Positions 17,595 to 32,621 of a stretch of DNA of 64,000 bases are shown here, piece by piece. The notes under the pieces are model-generated. The model worked only from the letters and a program-made list of their open reading frames with translations. It did not search any database and was not told the origin of the DNA. Within the stretch, counting starts at the first letter, position 1. Every line of letters begins with the position of its first letter. This DNA is from Blastocystis sp. Blastoise (Eukaryota > Sar > Bigyra > Opalinata > Blastocystidae), in the NCBI GenBank assembly GCA_039096225.1, contig JBBPEB010000015.1, forward strand, positions 248,001 to 312,000, read 5' to 3'. Position numbers and translations under genes: made by a program.

Positions 17595-19015
17595 ATGAGT
17601 TACAACATCGATCAGTACATATCGAAGCTTAAAGAACAACAAAGTAATACAAATCAATTATCTCCTGAAGTAGAACAACTCCGTATATATATATATATAT
17701 ATATATAATTTTTATTGTTTATTTTATATATATACATATATATAACGAGTTATATTATGTCTGCTTGTGTTTAGTCAGAGATTACTTTAAAAAATATGAT
17801 ACATTATTAGCTGAGTTGAATACTTTCAAGAAAATGGATAAAAACACTATAAACAATGATTTTAGAAGTGATTCAAAGTATATAACAAAAGTTATGATTT
17901 GATATTGATATATAAATATAAAGATATAAAGAGCAAATCAAGAATTTAGAGAATCAGAATATGTTGTTACAGAGAAACATTGATAATTATCAAATAAAAT
18001 ATGAAATGGAGAAAACGTTATCAACACAACAACTTAATGAGTATATAGATTATTGTAAAGTTGAAAGAAATTAATTTATATATGTATATGATATTATTGA
18101 TAGATTGAGAAGATTGAAATGTAAATTGAATACTTGTGTTGAAGAAAAGAAGAAAATATTTTCAATTCTTCAAAATACTGAACTTGAAAAAGAAGCTATT
18201 CAACAATATAATATAGAGTTACAGGTATATATATATATTTATATTAATGTTTGTTATATATATGTATATTATTCTCTACTATTGACTATATATATATTAT
18301 ATATCATTTTATATATAAGTAGAAGAGGATAGATCACCAGTCAGAAGTACTTGGTGATTATAAGAATAAAATAGATGAAATGGAGAAAGAAACAGTGAAG
18401 ATGACACATAAAAATGGAATTATTATGAATCAAATGAATGAACAGTATAAATCGTGTCAAGAACGACTTGTAAGGAGATATATTATTATATTAATTTGTT
18501 ATATGCTATTCTTTTTTTATTATATGTATTATAATTATTTTTATGCTTATTATTATAAATTCATTAAAATACTTATAAATTTGTTTCAATAATGAATACA
18601 GTTGCCATTTTAATTTTTATTATTATTATTATTAATATTAATAGTTATATATATACATATATCTATATAGGAGAGGATGATCTATGTATATAATCTATTA
18701 TGTACTCACGATAACCCATTTGATTCACTATATCGAAATAAGAATCAACAGATGACGCACGTAGCGTCATATAAATCCATTAGGAATACTATCTCAGTAG
18801 ACTCTCTAGATACAATTAATTGTGCTCCACAACAGAATGATCAAATAATATCGAGAAATAAATCATATTCTATTGAGGGACCCATCAGAAATATTTCTTC
18901 TTCATCCAATAATCTCATATGTATTTAATGATAATATCTTCTATTAATACCATTCTTTCTCTTCTTTATTCTATTCTATATATATACTATATACTATTCT
19001 CTATAGAATAGTGTG

Positions 19016-19046
<31 letters not shown>

Positions 19047-20767
19047 GATTGTTCTCCCAATCGACTTAGTGATTGTATATCAGTTATTCCGAATGAACCG
19101 TATTATTCAGTAGTAGACACAAAGAATACTAGTGGCAATAAAAAGGAGTATTAGTTCTATATATATATATGAAGATATATTTATAGTTATTCATTATTAT
19201 TCGGTGATTCTATTCCTAAGGCAATACACAAGATTATTGTATTTTATAATATATGATTATATATATATAGAAGGGACATTTATCTGAAGTCACTGGTCTT
19301 ATGTTCACACATGATTCGAGTGAACTGATATCTGTATATATAAAGAAAATAGAATTATATATATATATAATTATATATATATATAAATATAGACAGGAAA
19401 GGATGGATGGATTCATGTATGGGATACTTCAACAAGTATATATAGGATAGCCTTTATATATTAATTTATAAATACTTTTTTTTATATCATAATGAGTATA
19501 TAATAATAATAATAATATAATGAATATAACAAATAACTTATATATAATAATATAATGACAATATATATAAAGAGAAAGAAAAGGAGTCTTTGAATATTAA
19601 TATACCTGTAGTTTGCTTAGATGTATATAAAGATATTATAGCTGCAGGACTTGTGACCGGAACTCTGTTTATTTGGAATAGAAAAACGAATACAAAAAAA
19701 GTATATATATATAATATTCTATTATTTATGAACATCTTAGCACTATCTTTATCTTGTTTTCTATAATAATGAACAATAAACTCTATATTTTATCCTATAT
19801 TCTATTTTATATATTATGTGTTTGAATCTTCATAGTTTCTTCACGTACATAAAGGATTAGTGACTTGTATTCGTCTCTATAATTGTACAGTGTTCTCTAG
19901 TTCCTTAGACCGTACAATTAAACAAACAGATATCTATATGTCCACCTGCATTCAAAGTATCTCAATTAATAGTATTTGCTATTCATTTGATATATATGAT
20001 GAAACCACAACACTTATTTCAGCTCATATTGTATATATTTATATATATAATACTAAGTAACTTTTCTAAAAATAATCTTTATTCTATATTTATAGGATCA
20101 TCATATTCATCTTTGGAATATCCAAAATGGTCAAATTACAAATACATATACAAATATCCACTTTAAACCCATTACATGTGTCTTTATCAATTCTGGTATA
20201 TTCCTTTTTTATAATTTATATATATATATATATATATAAAGAAGAACTATTTGGATATAAACTTGTCACTACTTCTAAAGATAATTCACTGAAACTTATT
20301 GATCTCGAAGATCCTGATGTAATCATTTCCTATACGTATGTTTATCATTTTCTATCACAACTCTCATGTTAAATCGTTTTCAATAGAAACCAACATTATC
20401 AAAATACAAACGAATTTACAAAATGTTGCTTAAGGTAATCATTTATAAAAACAACTCATATATTTAAAAAATCATTTAAAACTCTATTTTTAACATATAT
20501 TTTTTATAGTCCACATAATACATATATTCTTGGATGTAGTGAAACAAATAAAGTCGTCATTTGGAATGTGTACACTGGAAAAACAGAACAAATCTTCGAC
20601 TATCATCAGTATGTTTATTTTAGTCTCTAAATCATCTTGAATATAGTTATATATATATATCCTAAATCATCTTTAGTTCACCAGTACATACATGTGCATG
20701 GAGTAAGAATAGTCAGATAATTGCAACAGGAGACACAAACGGCCTCATCATTATTTCAGCTGAATAG
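17595..20767 (+). CDS. ATG16: ATG16-like protein: coiled coil followed by WD40 propeller
   Basis: About 17 short exons join in frame. The start is MSYNIDQYISKLKEQQSN. Residues about 25-220 are a nearly continuous coiled coil (KEQIKNLENQNMLLQRN, ELRRLKCKLNTCVEEKKK, HQSEVLGDYKNKIDEMEK, NQMNEQYKSCQERLERM). A Ser/Asn-rich linker follows. The C-terminal half has WD40 repeats: KGHLSEVTGLMFTHDSSELI then TGKDGWIHVWDTST, AAGLVTGTLFIWN, VHKGLVTCIRLYNCTVFSSS, HHIHLWNIQNGQI, LGCSETNKVVIWNVYTG and last SPVHTCAWSKNSQIIATGD. This layout is that of ATG16L1, which brings ATG12-ATG5 to the phagophore for Atg8 lipidation. Another coiled-coil/WD40 protein is possible because the ATG5-binding helix is not obvious. 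The stop is TAG. Confidence 0.6.
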
Positions 20768-22263
20768 ACAAACCTGAAGTTCTGCTCTTTTCATAAATTC
20801 AAATAATTTTTAAAACTTATCCTTTCTATGTTCTATCACTATATAAAAGTAAAATTAAATATAAGAAAATCAAATTTAAAGCAGTCTTGTAGATAAAAAC
20901 TGTTTTATGTAATATAATCTACTATTTTGCATTCTCTATAACCAAAAAAAAGACGGAACATTTTAGTGGTAGTTACAAAATGCATATTAAGGTCATAATA
21001 TACTAAAAATATATACCTATTAAAGAAAGCACATAAGAGTTAATAAACCAAGCTCAATAAGAAATATGAAAGAAATGAGAAATGACAACTCACAACCACA
21101 CAATTTGAATGAAATCTTTAGATAACAGAATCTAAATGAATCACGATTATTTAGCACTCAGAAAAAGCGGCAAAGAAATTTGAAAAAACCATGAAAAACT
21201 CATAAAAATAGCTTCCACGGTTTTTCATACACAATCTACTATAATATGAATAAAACATAGAATTGATATTATTTAATGAAGTCATTTTATTGGATGCACT
21301 TATTCAGATCTGAAAAATGGAATCGCAAATATCTTCCACGTTTTGTAAGGAGTTTTAGTAGAAACAGAAGAAATGCTGAACGTATAGTTGGCTTTTTTAA
21401 ATATTTTTTATTTGTTTATTCAATATATGTGAGTTTTGTTTATAAAATATCGCTTTATCAATCTTTCTGAGATATCTGCTTTTCCTGTTTCTTCTAATTT
21501 TTCGCAAACAATCACTTATGAAATTATCTAGAATTTTCACATCGAAACTTTTCATAAAACTAATAAATCCGATATGAATATCATTTTAAAAAGCAAATAT
21601 TTCAAAGAGAGAAGCAACATAATTCTAATACAATTATTCGCTTCTTTGTAACGTAGTTTTTTCATTTTTCGATAAATATTTAAAAAGAAAATCCTTATGG
21701 GAAAACTCTCTATGTTATCTATAAGATTCTGAAATAGAAAAATTGTTTCAAACTCTGCGAATCAATAACAAGACGGATTCATCAAAGAATATGAAGAGAA
21801 AAGGATGTGTCAGGGAATTACTTCGTTCCTCAGTATTTTTAAAGTTCTCTAAGGTTCACTAGCCAATAAGAATGATCTTAAGACAATAATTGTCAGAACT
21901 ATTGGTTACCATTCCGATTCCTCGAGAATAGCCAATCAGATAAAAGATCCTAATAGACGGGATTGGAGGCTGGTAATTTTGAATTTCTGATGTCGACAAA
22001 TTGATTGTGTGGAGGACATTAACCAACCATTCATTCAAATATCATCTTTTCCATTCAACTTGTTTCTAATCAAAAATTTCATCCACATATACATCATTCT
22101 GTTTTAGATATATTTATTTGTTTTTTTGTGTATAAACTGTTTGGTTTCTTCTACCTCATTTTATTAGCTTTTTATTCTTGATAACATACAGTTTCTTCTA
22201 TTAAGAGTATTTTTTCTGTTTTTTTTATGCTAATTTCTTTTAGTGATTATTAACAATTCTAGC
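20768..22263. promoter_or_regulatory. 1.5 kb intergenic region with clustered CCAAT boxes
   Basis: No convincing gene. GC is higher between about 21780 and 22010, where AGCCAATAAG (near 21869), CTATTGGTTA (inverse CCAAT, near 21899) and AGCCAATCAGA (near 21927) lie within 70 bases, about 340-400 bases before the ankyrin gene. This is a likely NF-Y type promoter cluster. A 64-codon open frame at 21276-21470 is too weak to call. Confidence 0.4.
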
Positions 22264-23901
22264 ATGACTGTTAAAAGTACTTCAGAACATCATGTTAACT
22301 TCTCTAACAATATAGATAGTGACAACTTCGTTGATTTTTGTGTATGTATTTCACTCTCCATCTCTGTTTATTATCATATTATCTTTATAGAAATTGTTTG
22401 GTGATGAATGTAGTGATTCTGTATCAGTCAATACTGATTCAGACTCCTATGATCATTTTTCTACTTTACCTAATCCAGAACAGATAAGTCGTTTAGTCAA
22501 TAAGAAAAATCATCATGGTATGACAACACTTATGTTTGCCTCTCGTGAAGGACATGTCAAGATTGTTGCTAAACTTCTTGAAAGTGGCGCCAGAATTGAT
22601 GATGTTGATGAACGTGGATATACAGCTCTTTATTACGCTGTTCGTGAAGGAAGAAATGGTATATACAACTATTTATTCAGTCTTATTTGAGTTTTCTTTA
22701 TTTTTATTTGTCATTTTATTATTTTTAATTTAATTTTATTTCATTTTTTATATGATTCTATATATATTATTTATAGATGTTGCGCAGTTATTAATTGAGA
22801 GTGGTGCATCTGTTGATATTACTCTCAATGGTGGTTTTTCTGTACTTATGTATGCTGCTAACAATGGTAACTGTGATATGATTCGTTTATTGAGTACTAA
22901 ATTAGATATCAATGCTCAAGATGATGAAGGATTAACTCCTCTTATGATTGTTTGTAGAAATAAACAAGTGGATGCACTTCAACTTTTACTTTCTATGCGT
23001 GCTAATCCATCTATAATTAATAAAGATGGATCAACTGCATTATGTATATGTATTCAAGAAGGTTTTGAAGAAGGTATTCATTTATTGAAACGATTTGGTG
23101 TCAGTTTAGATTATTTAGGATCTCATGAAATGCACAGTTCTCTCTATTACGCCTGTTCACTCAATCTTCGATCTATTGCTCGTTTCCTACTCGTTTCTAA
23201 TGCTGATTTCTTCCAATTTGTGCATGCTTCTTTAAAGAGTCCAAATAGTATTGCTCTTCGTGTTATTGATGTAGCTATTAAGGAATTATGGATTAATATG
23301 AGTGATGCTGTAAGAGAGAATATTCTTTCTGTTTGTTCTTATTATGTGAATACTTGTGGTCGTCTTTGTATGCGTCTTCTCTCCAATCATCCCATTCCTG
23401 TATCTACTTCCAATGTTGTGGATATTCTTCTCTTTTGTCTACGTATACTCAAATGGAATTCATCAGATAATAGTATTGAAATGAATTGTTGTCCTGGACT
23501 TTGGAATGCTCTAGATCTCTATATGAATGTCTTAACCAATCAACTACGTAGACAGCACAATCCAAAGAATGGAAATACTCATGTTGGTCTACCTTATTTC
23601 ACAAAACTAGTTATTACACTTCTTGATGCATATACATTGTGTTTCTCAAGTCGAAATATCTTATTCCAAAGTAATGACTCCCCAGTGTTTTATGGACATC
23701 AAATTATTAACTTCTTCAATAGATATAAAGGAACACTTGAGTATATATATTATTATTATTATTATAGTATTATATAATGTTAATATTACCATTAATCCTA
23801 TTTCTATATATAGATATTTGAATAAGTCTTATCGAAATGTATTGTCCTGTTTAAAGTATTACCCTGCTGCCTTCTATCAACCGGAAATCTCTCAGGTATA
23901 A
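22264..23901 (+). CDS. ankyrin-repeat protein
   Basis: Four exons. The start is MTVKSTSEHHVNFSNN. An acidic Ser/Asp stretch (DSVSVNTDSDSYDHF) precedes four to five ankyrin repeats: HGMTTLMFASREGHVKIVAK, RGYTALYYAVREG, GGFSVLMYAANNGNCDMIRL, EGLTPLMIVCRNKQVDALQL and GSTALCICIQEGFEEGI. About 230 residues of helical, Cys-rich sequence without a recognised domain follow (for example VRENILSVCSYYVNTCGR). The last exon after a short ATT intron ends YPAAFYQPEISQV. Ankyrin repeats mediate protein binding; no enzymatic domain is visible, so the job is unknown. Codon use and splice signals match its neighbours. Confidence 0.85.
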
Positions 23902-24916
23902 TAGTATCTTAGGGCCCTTTATTCGCGGGAATATCCTTATGTTGTAGACACTTCTTGTAATCCTTGATCTTCCATTGGGTTATCGTGTGTCGTCACTACT
24001 ATTTCCCCTATGCAGTTCAATTCCTCTTCATATATACTCTTTCTCTTGTTTCCACTTTCCTTGCTTTAGTATGTATATAGAATTCTATGGTTTTAGATAT
24101 CTTTATTATATGTTTTATTGAATCGTTTTTTTCTTTTTAATTTAATTTTTCCATTTTTTTTTTTTAATTGTATATTCAACTTGATATTATTTTCAATTCA
24201 GTACTACACTTATTTCATTTCTTTTATATAAATTTAACTATTATGTATATATATATTGGATAAGGTAGTCTTCATCATGTATATTTGTTGTCTATATCCA
24301 TATATATACCTTTATTTAATCCATATTGTCTATATTATATTTATATATATATTGTTTATTTGTTTTTAATATTTTTCACTTTTTTCTTTTAATATTTTTC
24401 ATTTTTTTCTTTTAATATTTTCTACTTTTACTATAATTATCCATAAAATTATTTTATAAATCACATTTTTTTCTATCGTTTATAAAGATGTCTTATATAC
24501 ATATGCATTGCTTATTTTTAATATATCCTGTATATAATTATATTTGTTTATCAATATCTTGTTTTTATACAGAATATGTATACATAAGCAGCTATTTGTT
24601 TAAATGGGTATTTTTTCTACTATTTTTTATTTGTATTATAGGATGGTTGTATTATATATTATTTGTTCACTATTTCTTTGTTTTTCCTCTTCTTTGTTAT
24701 TTGTTCACTCTATACATTTTTAGAGAGCTCTTGTTTGCGTATTTTTCCTATTTGTTTTGTTCTTTATCATGTTCCATCATTAAAATATATTTATAACACA
24801 AAAAAAAAACATAAATCCAAATGATAATATAACAAAACAAAAACATTTATTTATTAATTTTAATTTATTCATAAACTAATACCAACAATGGATTAATACC
24901 ACAAAAATATACTATT
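23902..24916. other. convergent intergenic region, strongly T-rich
   Basis: About 1 kb between converging stops. Long T tracts on the + strand until about 24790, then an abrupt switch to A-rich sequence where the minus-strand gene's 3' flank begins. No gene seen. Confidence 0.5.
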
Positions 24917-25285
24917 TTAATTCTTTAAAGCAGCTTTCTCGCATTCTGTAATTTGACGATCAATAGAGTTCACATTATCAGCAATATCATTTCTTAATAT
25001 TTCTATATCATGTTCAAGATCATCTGTAGATTGCTGTAATGTTTGATTAAAGTAGTAAACACCAACAGCAGTCGCTGACACAATCCCTAAGAACGCAGCC
25101 AATACTCTTTGAGACATCTTACTCTTTGGTTTCTTTAATTCTTCAAATTTTTCAACTTCTTTAACAGCCTTTTTAGTAGCTACTCTGACATTAGAAGGTA
25201 GATTCTTTGTAGCTTCTTTAACACTTGTAAGATTTGATGAGAATCTCACATTTTTTAGGAGTCTTGGTACTACTCTAGAAAACAT
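24917..25285 (-). CDS. small mitochondrial membrane protein, hypothetical
   Basis: Intronless 122-residue protein, unusual in this window. The N-terminus (MFSRVVPRLLKNVRFSSNLT) is Arg-rich, Ser-rich and free of acids, a classical mitochondrial presequence with an RFSS-like cleavage region. A basic amphipathic linker follows. Residues 61-80 (VLAAFLGIVSATAVGVYYFN) form one transmembrane helix. The last 38 residues (DDLEHDIEILRNDIADNVNS) are a predicted coiled coil. I infer an inner-membrane protein with its coiled coil on one side. The family is not recognised. If correct, the organism keeps a mitochondrion or related organelle with presequence import. Confidence 0.8.
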   Translation of the reverse strand: MFSRVVPRLLKNVRFSSNLTSVKEATKNLPSNVRVATKKAVKEVEKFEELKKPKSKMSQRVLAAFLGIVSATAVGVYYFNQTLQQSTDDLEHDIEILRNDIADNVNSIDRQITECEKAALKN

Positions 25286-25650
25286 CGTTGATTCAATAGT
25301 GTTTCTAATTCAAATAGATTCTTCTAAGTCGTCTGGAACGTAAGAATGATATTTATCATAAAACAGTTCACCAAGCAATTTCTTTTATTCTCAAGCAACT
25401 TTGCTCTGATTTTGCTAAAAAGGAAAAGTCTCTGTTCATTACCGAGTTATCAGTACTATTCAGACTTTTTCTCCAAATTATGAATAGATGTCCCCGTAAA
25501 TATACATAGAAAATGACTACAATATATATTTTTAATTTTTTATTTTTTTTTCAGTCAATAATAAACAAAAAGGAAATATTTTTGTCTATAAAACACATCT
25601 AGATATAATATTTCAATTCTTAGATATCTATAAAAGGATTATTGTGGATT
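25286..25650. promoter_or_regulatory. divergent intergenic region
   Basis: 365 bases between the start codons of the mitochondrial protein and the PCIF1 homologue. It presumably holds both promoters. No clear motif. Confidence 0.4.
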
Positions 25651-27862
25651 ATGGAAATGGAGTATGAATAAATTATTGATTATTTTATCATAATGTCGTA
25701 GAACTAAAGATGAACCTTTCATTGTAGCTATCACTCGTGGCAAGACTCTTTGTGATATTCTCAGAGAGTTCTCAGAACATGTTTCTAAAGCCGGTGAATT
25801 TAGTAAAAATACGAAATTAGGAAGAGTAATTGAGAAGGATGGCTATTACGCTGGTTTATTTGCTCTTTATGAACGTTGGCTTCTTATACAAGAACTGAAG
25901 GTTTGTTTTAGCTATTTTATATAATTTATTTGTTTTATTCCTATTTAGTCAATATCAATATTCTAAAATATATAATTATAGGGTAATTGTCGAGAAGACA
26001 TATTAATTCCGTCGGATCCCCAAGTCTATCAATATACTATCGATGAATTCTTCACATCCGATATTTCTTTAAAGAAGTCAATTGAACTCTCTACAGAACT
26101 ATGTAATATATGCAGACGTAAACAAAAAGAATTCCAAGAATTCTCTAAAAGTATTTTTGAATGAAATAATAATTATTATTATTATCATTATAATATATAT
26201 ATATATATATACCATATATATATATATATAGATCAAATTCAGAATGATAATGACACGTTGAGTGTGACTGACGATCGTTCTTATTATACCTTTTCTTATA
26301 TGGGTAATCCTCAATCTATTTTGAAGACTTATTACGCTAAGATGTTTTCTCTCTATGGTCGTGCAGGGTATAATACTGAAGATATCAAACTCTTTGAAAA
26401 ACGATTATTTCTTACTCTTGTCAGGTATATATATATATATATAGAATTATTGTTTATTGTCTTCATAAGAAATATTATTACTGTTTTTATATAATGAATT
26501 TTTAAACTCATTATTTTGTTTTTATTCAAGTATTTTGATTTTAAATCTTATTTCTCTCCTTCTCTGGATCTTCTATGCTATATTTTTCTTATCTATATTC
26601 TATTCTATTTTTGTCTTCAATTTATATTATTTTCTTTTAGTTTTTTTCTTATTTTTTTCGTCCATCTCTCTTATTATATTCTCTCTTATATATCTTCATT
26701 ATACATCTTATTATATATCTTTATTATATATCTTCATTATATATCTCCCTTCTATTCTCCCTTCTATTTTCTCTATAGATATGCTGATATGAGTGGTAAA
26801 GTTCGTGGTTATCAGATGGCTCTTCCTAATAAGGTGTTTCATATACTTGTGGATCAAATGAAAGTATCTCATGAATGTTTTGCAAGTCCTTTTAATTGTT
26901 ATGAACCACTTGGATCCTACTGTAGTCGATGTTTAGATACAGATCAGTATTTCGGATCTAAAGGATCTTTCTTTGATTTCTACCCTGAAGAGGGATCTTT
27001 TGAGGCCAATCCCCCGTTTGTGGAGGAGTGTATGCTACGATGTATTACTCATATAAAGAAGCTTCTTAACAATACTCTTAAGCCTCTCTCTTTTGTACTT
27101 ATTGTGCCTAATTGGAAAGATTTTGCTTGTCTTTCCTATCAACTTACTATTTGGAAAGATTTAGACAGAAATGAGAAGAATGGATTTCTTGTTAAGGAAA
27201 TCACGGTGTCCAGTCAAAATCACGTGTATCGTAACGGCATGGGTCATCAAGAACAATGTAAAGATATGTTTGCTAAAGCAGATAGTATTTTATTTGTGTT
27301 ACAGAATGAAGCAGGGCGTGTCACATATCCTTGGACTGACTCTATTGAATCGGAGATCTTGCAAGCCTGGAAAGAAGGTGATGAAAACTTACCACGTGAT
27401 GCTAACAATTACAAAACGAATTATTACAATAAGAAAAATAAGTATAATTCGAATAAATATGGAAATAATTCTACTGAATATAATAGGAATAATACTTCTA
27501 GAAGATATGATGAGAATGATAGGAATAATAGATCTACATATAATAATAAGATAGTTCATGATAATGAATCAAGTTATTACTCTTCAATAAGACGTTATCA
27601 GGATTATAATAATGATAATAGAAATAATTATAGTGATAATAGAAATAATTATAATGATAATAGAAATAATTATAATAATAATAGAAATAATAATAATGAT
27701 AATAGAAATAACTATAATAATGATAATAGAAATAATTATAATGATAATAGAAATAATTATAATAATGATAATAGAAATAATAATTGGCATCAACATCATA
27801 ATTACTCCTCAAATCATTATGAAAACCACGAGAATCGAAGAGATTCTCGGGACCGTTATTAG
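25651..27862 (+). CDS. PCIF1: PCIF1-type cap-adjacent adenosine N6-methyltransferase
   Basis: Exon 1 is only 11 nt coding (MEME). The following exons join in frame: FIVAITRGKTLCDILREF, DGYYAGLFALYERWLLIQEL, CRRKQKEFQEFSK, YMGNPQSILKTYYAKMFSLY, then the large last exon. The catalytic core reads RGYQMALPNKVFHILVDQMK, ECFASPFNCYEPLGSYCS, DTDQYFGSKGSFFDFYPEEG, SFEANPPFVEECM, then PLSFVLIVPNWKDF. The NPPF tetrad at 27008-27019 is the PCIF1/CAPAM catalytic motif, and the flanking SPFNCY and DxDxYFGS blocks are family-specific. PCIF1 makes m6Am at the first transcribed nucleotide of capped mRNA in the nucleus, binding the Pol II tail through a WW domain. No WW domain is visible here. Instead a roughly 155-residue Asn/Tyr/Arg-rich tail is added. 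Confidence 0.9.
27600..27785 (+). repeat. coding minisatellite, Asn/Tyr/Arg/Asp tail of the PCIF1 homologue
   Basis: Imperfect tandem repeats of a 24-27 base unit read in frame as NRNNYNDN-type units within the C-terminal tail. All frames are open because the unit is rich in AAT, so the coding frame was taken from the upstream catalytic domain. Confidence 0.8.
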
Positions 27863-28540
27863 TGTAACTGTAGTGACACAGTCTCTGTCATTCCTCTAAA
27901 TTCTTCTCAAACACTTTTTTTTTATTTCTGTATTTTCTTTTTTGTAATTTATATTTGATATATTGAAGATATTTTAGAAGGCTATATATTTTTTTATTCT
28001 CTGTTTTCTTTTATAAACTATCCATATATTTATATATATGTATATTTTTTTTTAATTTTTTCTTTTTTGATTTCAAGTTAAGTGTTTTTGCTCTTTTGCC
28101 ATTCCATTTCTTTGCTTTTATTTAGTACTTATTTAATTATACGTTTGTTTATTGTTTTCTAAAAGTTGTTTTTAATGAAAAAAATATAAAAAATCAAAGT
28201 AACTTTTAAAAAGAATGTGTTTTATATTTTTGGTTGCGTAGTTTATCAATAAATAGAAACAACTGAGACATGTTAATAAACAAGGAAACACTACATAATA
28301 ATACTGATGATTTACGAGTATAACAAGAAGATCCAGTAAAAAGAAAGAAAACAAATCCGAAAAAAGAAAAAGGAATTCATAAAAACATGAAAAAACTTGA
28401 AAAATATGTATTATAAATAGATAAATGCAAAAGATACAACAAACAGATAATAAGGAAATGGCAATATCTTGATAAATATACATTGTATCTCTTAAAATAT
28501 ATAGGAGATTATATAATATATATATAATATATATATATAT
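27863..28540. other. convergent intergenic region
   Basis: About 680 bases between the PCIF1 and ELP3 stops. T-rich for the first 300 bases, A-rich afterwards, marking the two 3' flanks. No gene seen. Confidence 0.5.
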
Positions 28541-31281
<2,741 letters not shown>

Positions 31282-31611
31282 AATCTTTTTTATGAATCAA
31301 ATAAAGACTATAAAAGCAATTAATTAAACGAAAAACTCGTCGGAAAAAAACAAAATAATCACAAGAATTTAGCAAAATAACAAAAAGAAAGCTACTTTTT
31401 TTATCAGACAAAAAACATGAATTCCCACAATTATCGTCCTCTACATCAATTCTCATATTACCTCTTCAAAATACGAAAAGTGATCGATTTTATGCAGACT
31501 CTTTATAGTACTCATATTTTTTTCTGATCACTTTTCATTCACAAGTATATTTCCATTCTTTTTTTATAAACCATATTTTCATTATTGGATTTATTTTATT
31601 GACCTTGTAAA
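31282..31611. promoter_or_regulatory. divergent intergenic region ELP3/RPS3
   Basis: 330 bases shared by two housekeeping genes. A pyrimidine-rich stretch lies just before the RPS3 start. No definite box. Confidence 0.4.
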
Positions 31612-32503
31612 ATGGCTATCTTAAAGAAGAATAAGAGAAGACAAATTGTTGCCGATGGTGTTTTTTATGCCGAACTTGATGAATTCTTAACCAGAGAATT
31701 AGCTCAAGACGGTTATGCCGGAATTGAAATCAAGAAAGACCCTATGTGTACTTCTATTATCATCCGTGCTACTCGTACTCAAGCCATCGTTGGTGAAAAG
31801 GCTCGTCGTATTAACGAACTCACCAGTGTTGTCCAAAAGAGATGGGTTCTCTATATATAATACTGCTAAACTATATGTTTTTCTAAATTAATTTGAAACC
31901 TAAATCTAAATAATTGGTAGTAATAAAATAAAATTTATTTTTTTTTTCTCAAAAGAGATGGAACTTCCCTGAAAATGCTGTCAAGATGTTCGCTGAACGT
32001 GTTTACGTCCGTGGTCTCTGTGCTGCTACTCAAGCTGAATCCCTTAAGTACAAACTTATTGGTGGTCTCCCCGTTCGTCGTGCTGCTTATGCCATTATCC
32101 GTAACTGTTTAGAAGATGGTGCTAAGGGTGTTGAAGTTATTGTTTCTGGTAAGCTTCGTCAACAAAGAGCTAATGCCATGAAATTCAAGGAAGGTTACAT
32201 GCTTAAGACTGGTCATGGTGTTGAAGACTTCGTTGCTGTTGGTAAGAAACACGTCCTCATGAAGCAAGGTGTTCTCGGTGTTGTTGTCAAGATCATGCTT
32301 CCTCAAGATCCTAAGGGACTTTATGCTCCTAAGAAGAATCTTCCTGATGTAGTCATTGTCCATGAACCTAAGGAATATCCTGCTGTCGTCGTTGCTGAAC
32401 CTGTCGTATATATTTAATATATATTTATATAATATAATATCTATGTTTATATATTCTATACAAGGCTGAAGCCGTCGAAGCTACCGAAGCTAAAACCCTC
32501 TAA
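31612..32503 (+). CDS. RPS3: ribosomal protein S3 (uS3)
   Basis: Three exons (31612-31845, 31956-32405, 32465-32503), 238-240 residues, normal for eukaryotic uS3. The N-terminal KH domain contains [17 protein letters not shown] and the GxxG loop [20 protein letters not shown]. The C-terminal domain has [64 protein letters not shown] and [14 protein letters not shown], then a short Ala/Glu tail in exon 3. It lines the mRNA entry channel of the 40S subunit. Codon use is biased to C-ending and GGT/CGT codons, as expected of a highly expressed gene and unlike its neighbours. Intron 1 is flanked by a 12-base direct repeat; GT-AG splicing would insert Arg-Trp relative to the family length. Confidence 0.97.
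31834..31962 (+). repeat. RPS3: 12-bp direct repeat flanking RPS3 intron 1
   Basis: CAAAAGAGATGG occurs at 31834-31845 at the end of exon 1 and again at 31951-31962 (offset by a base at most) at the start of exon 2. The first copy is followed by GTTCTC; within the second copy the only in-frame AG acceptor lies after CAAAAG. Confidence 0.85.
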
Positions 32504-32621
32504 ACAAATAGTACGTTAAGTACAAGGTTAAATAACAATCCACGTTATAATCATTCTTTTGTTTTTACTTATCCGCAAAAATAAACAAAACACATTTATA
32601 ATAATCAAATATATATAATTT

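Noticed and set aside
21276-21470. 64-codon open frame starting ATG with an Arg-rich beginning
   Set aside because: No family similarity, no neighbouring exon in phase, and it lies in a promoter-like region. Frames of this length occur by chance.
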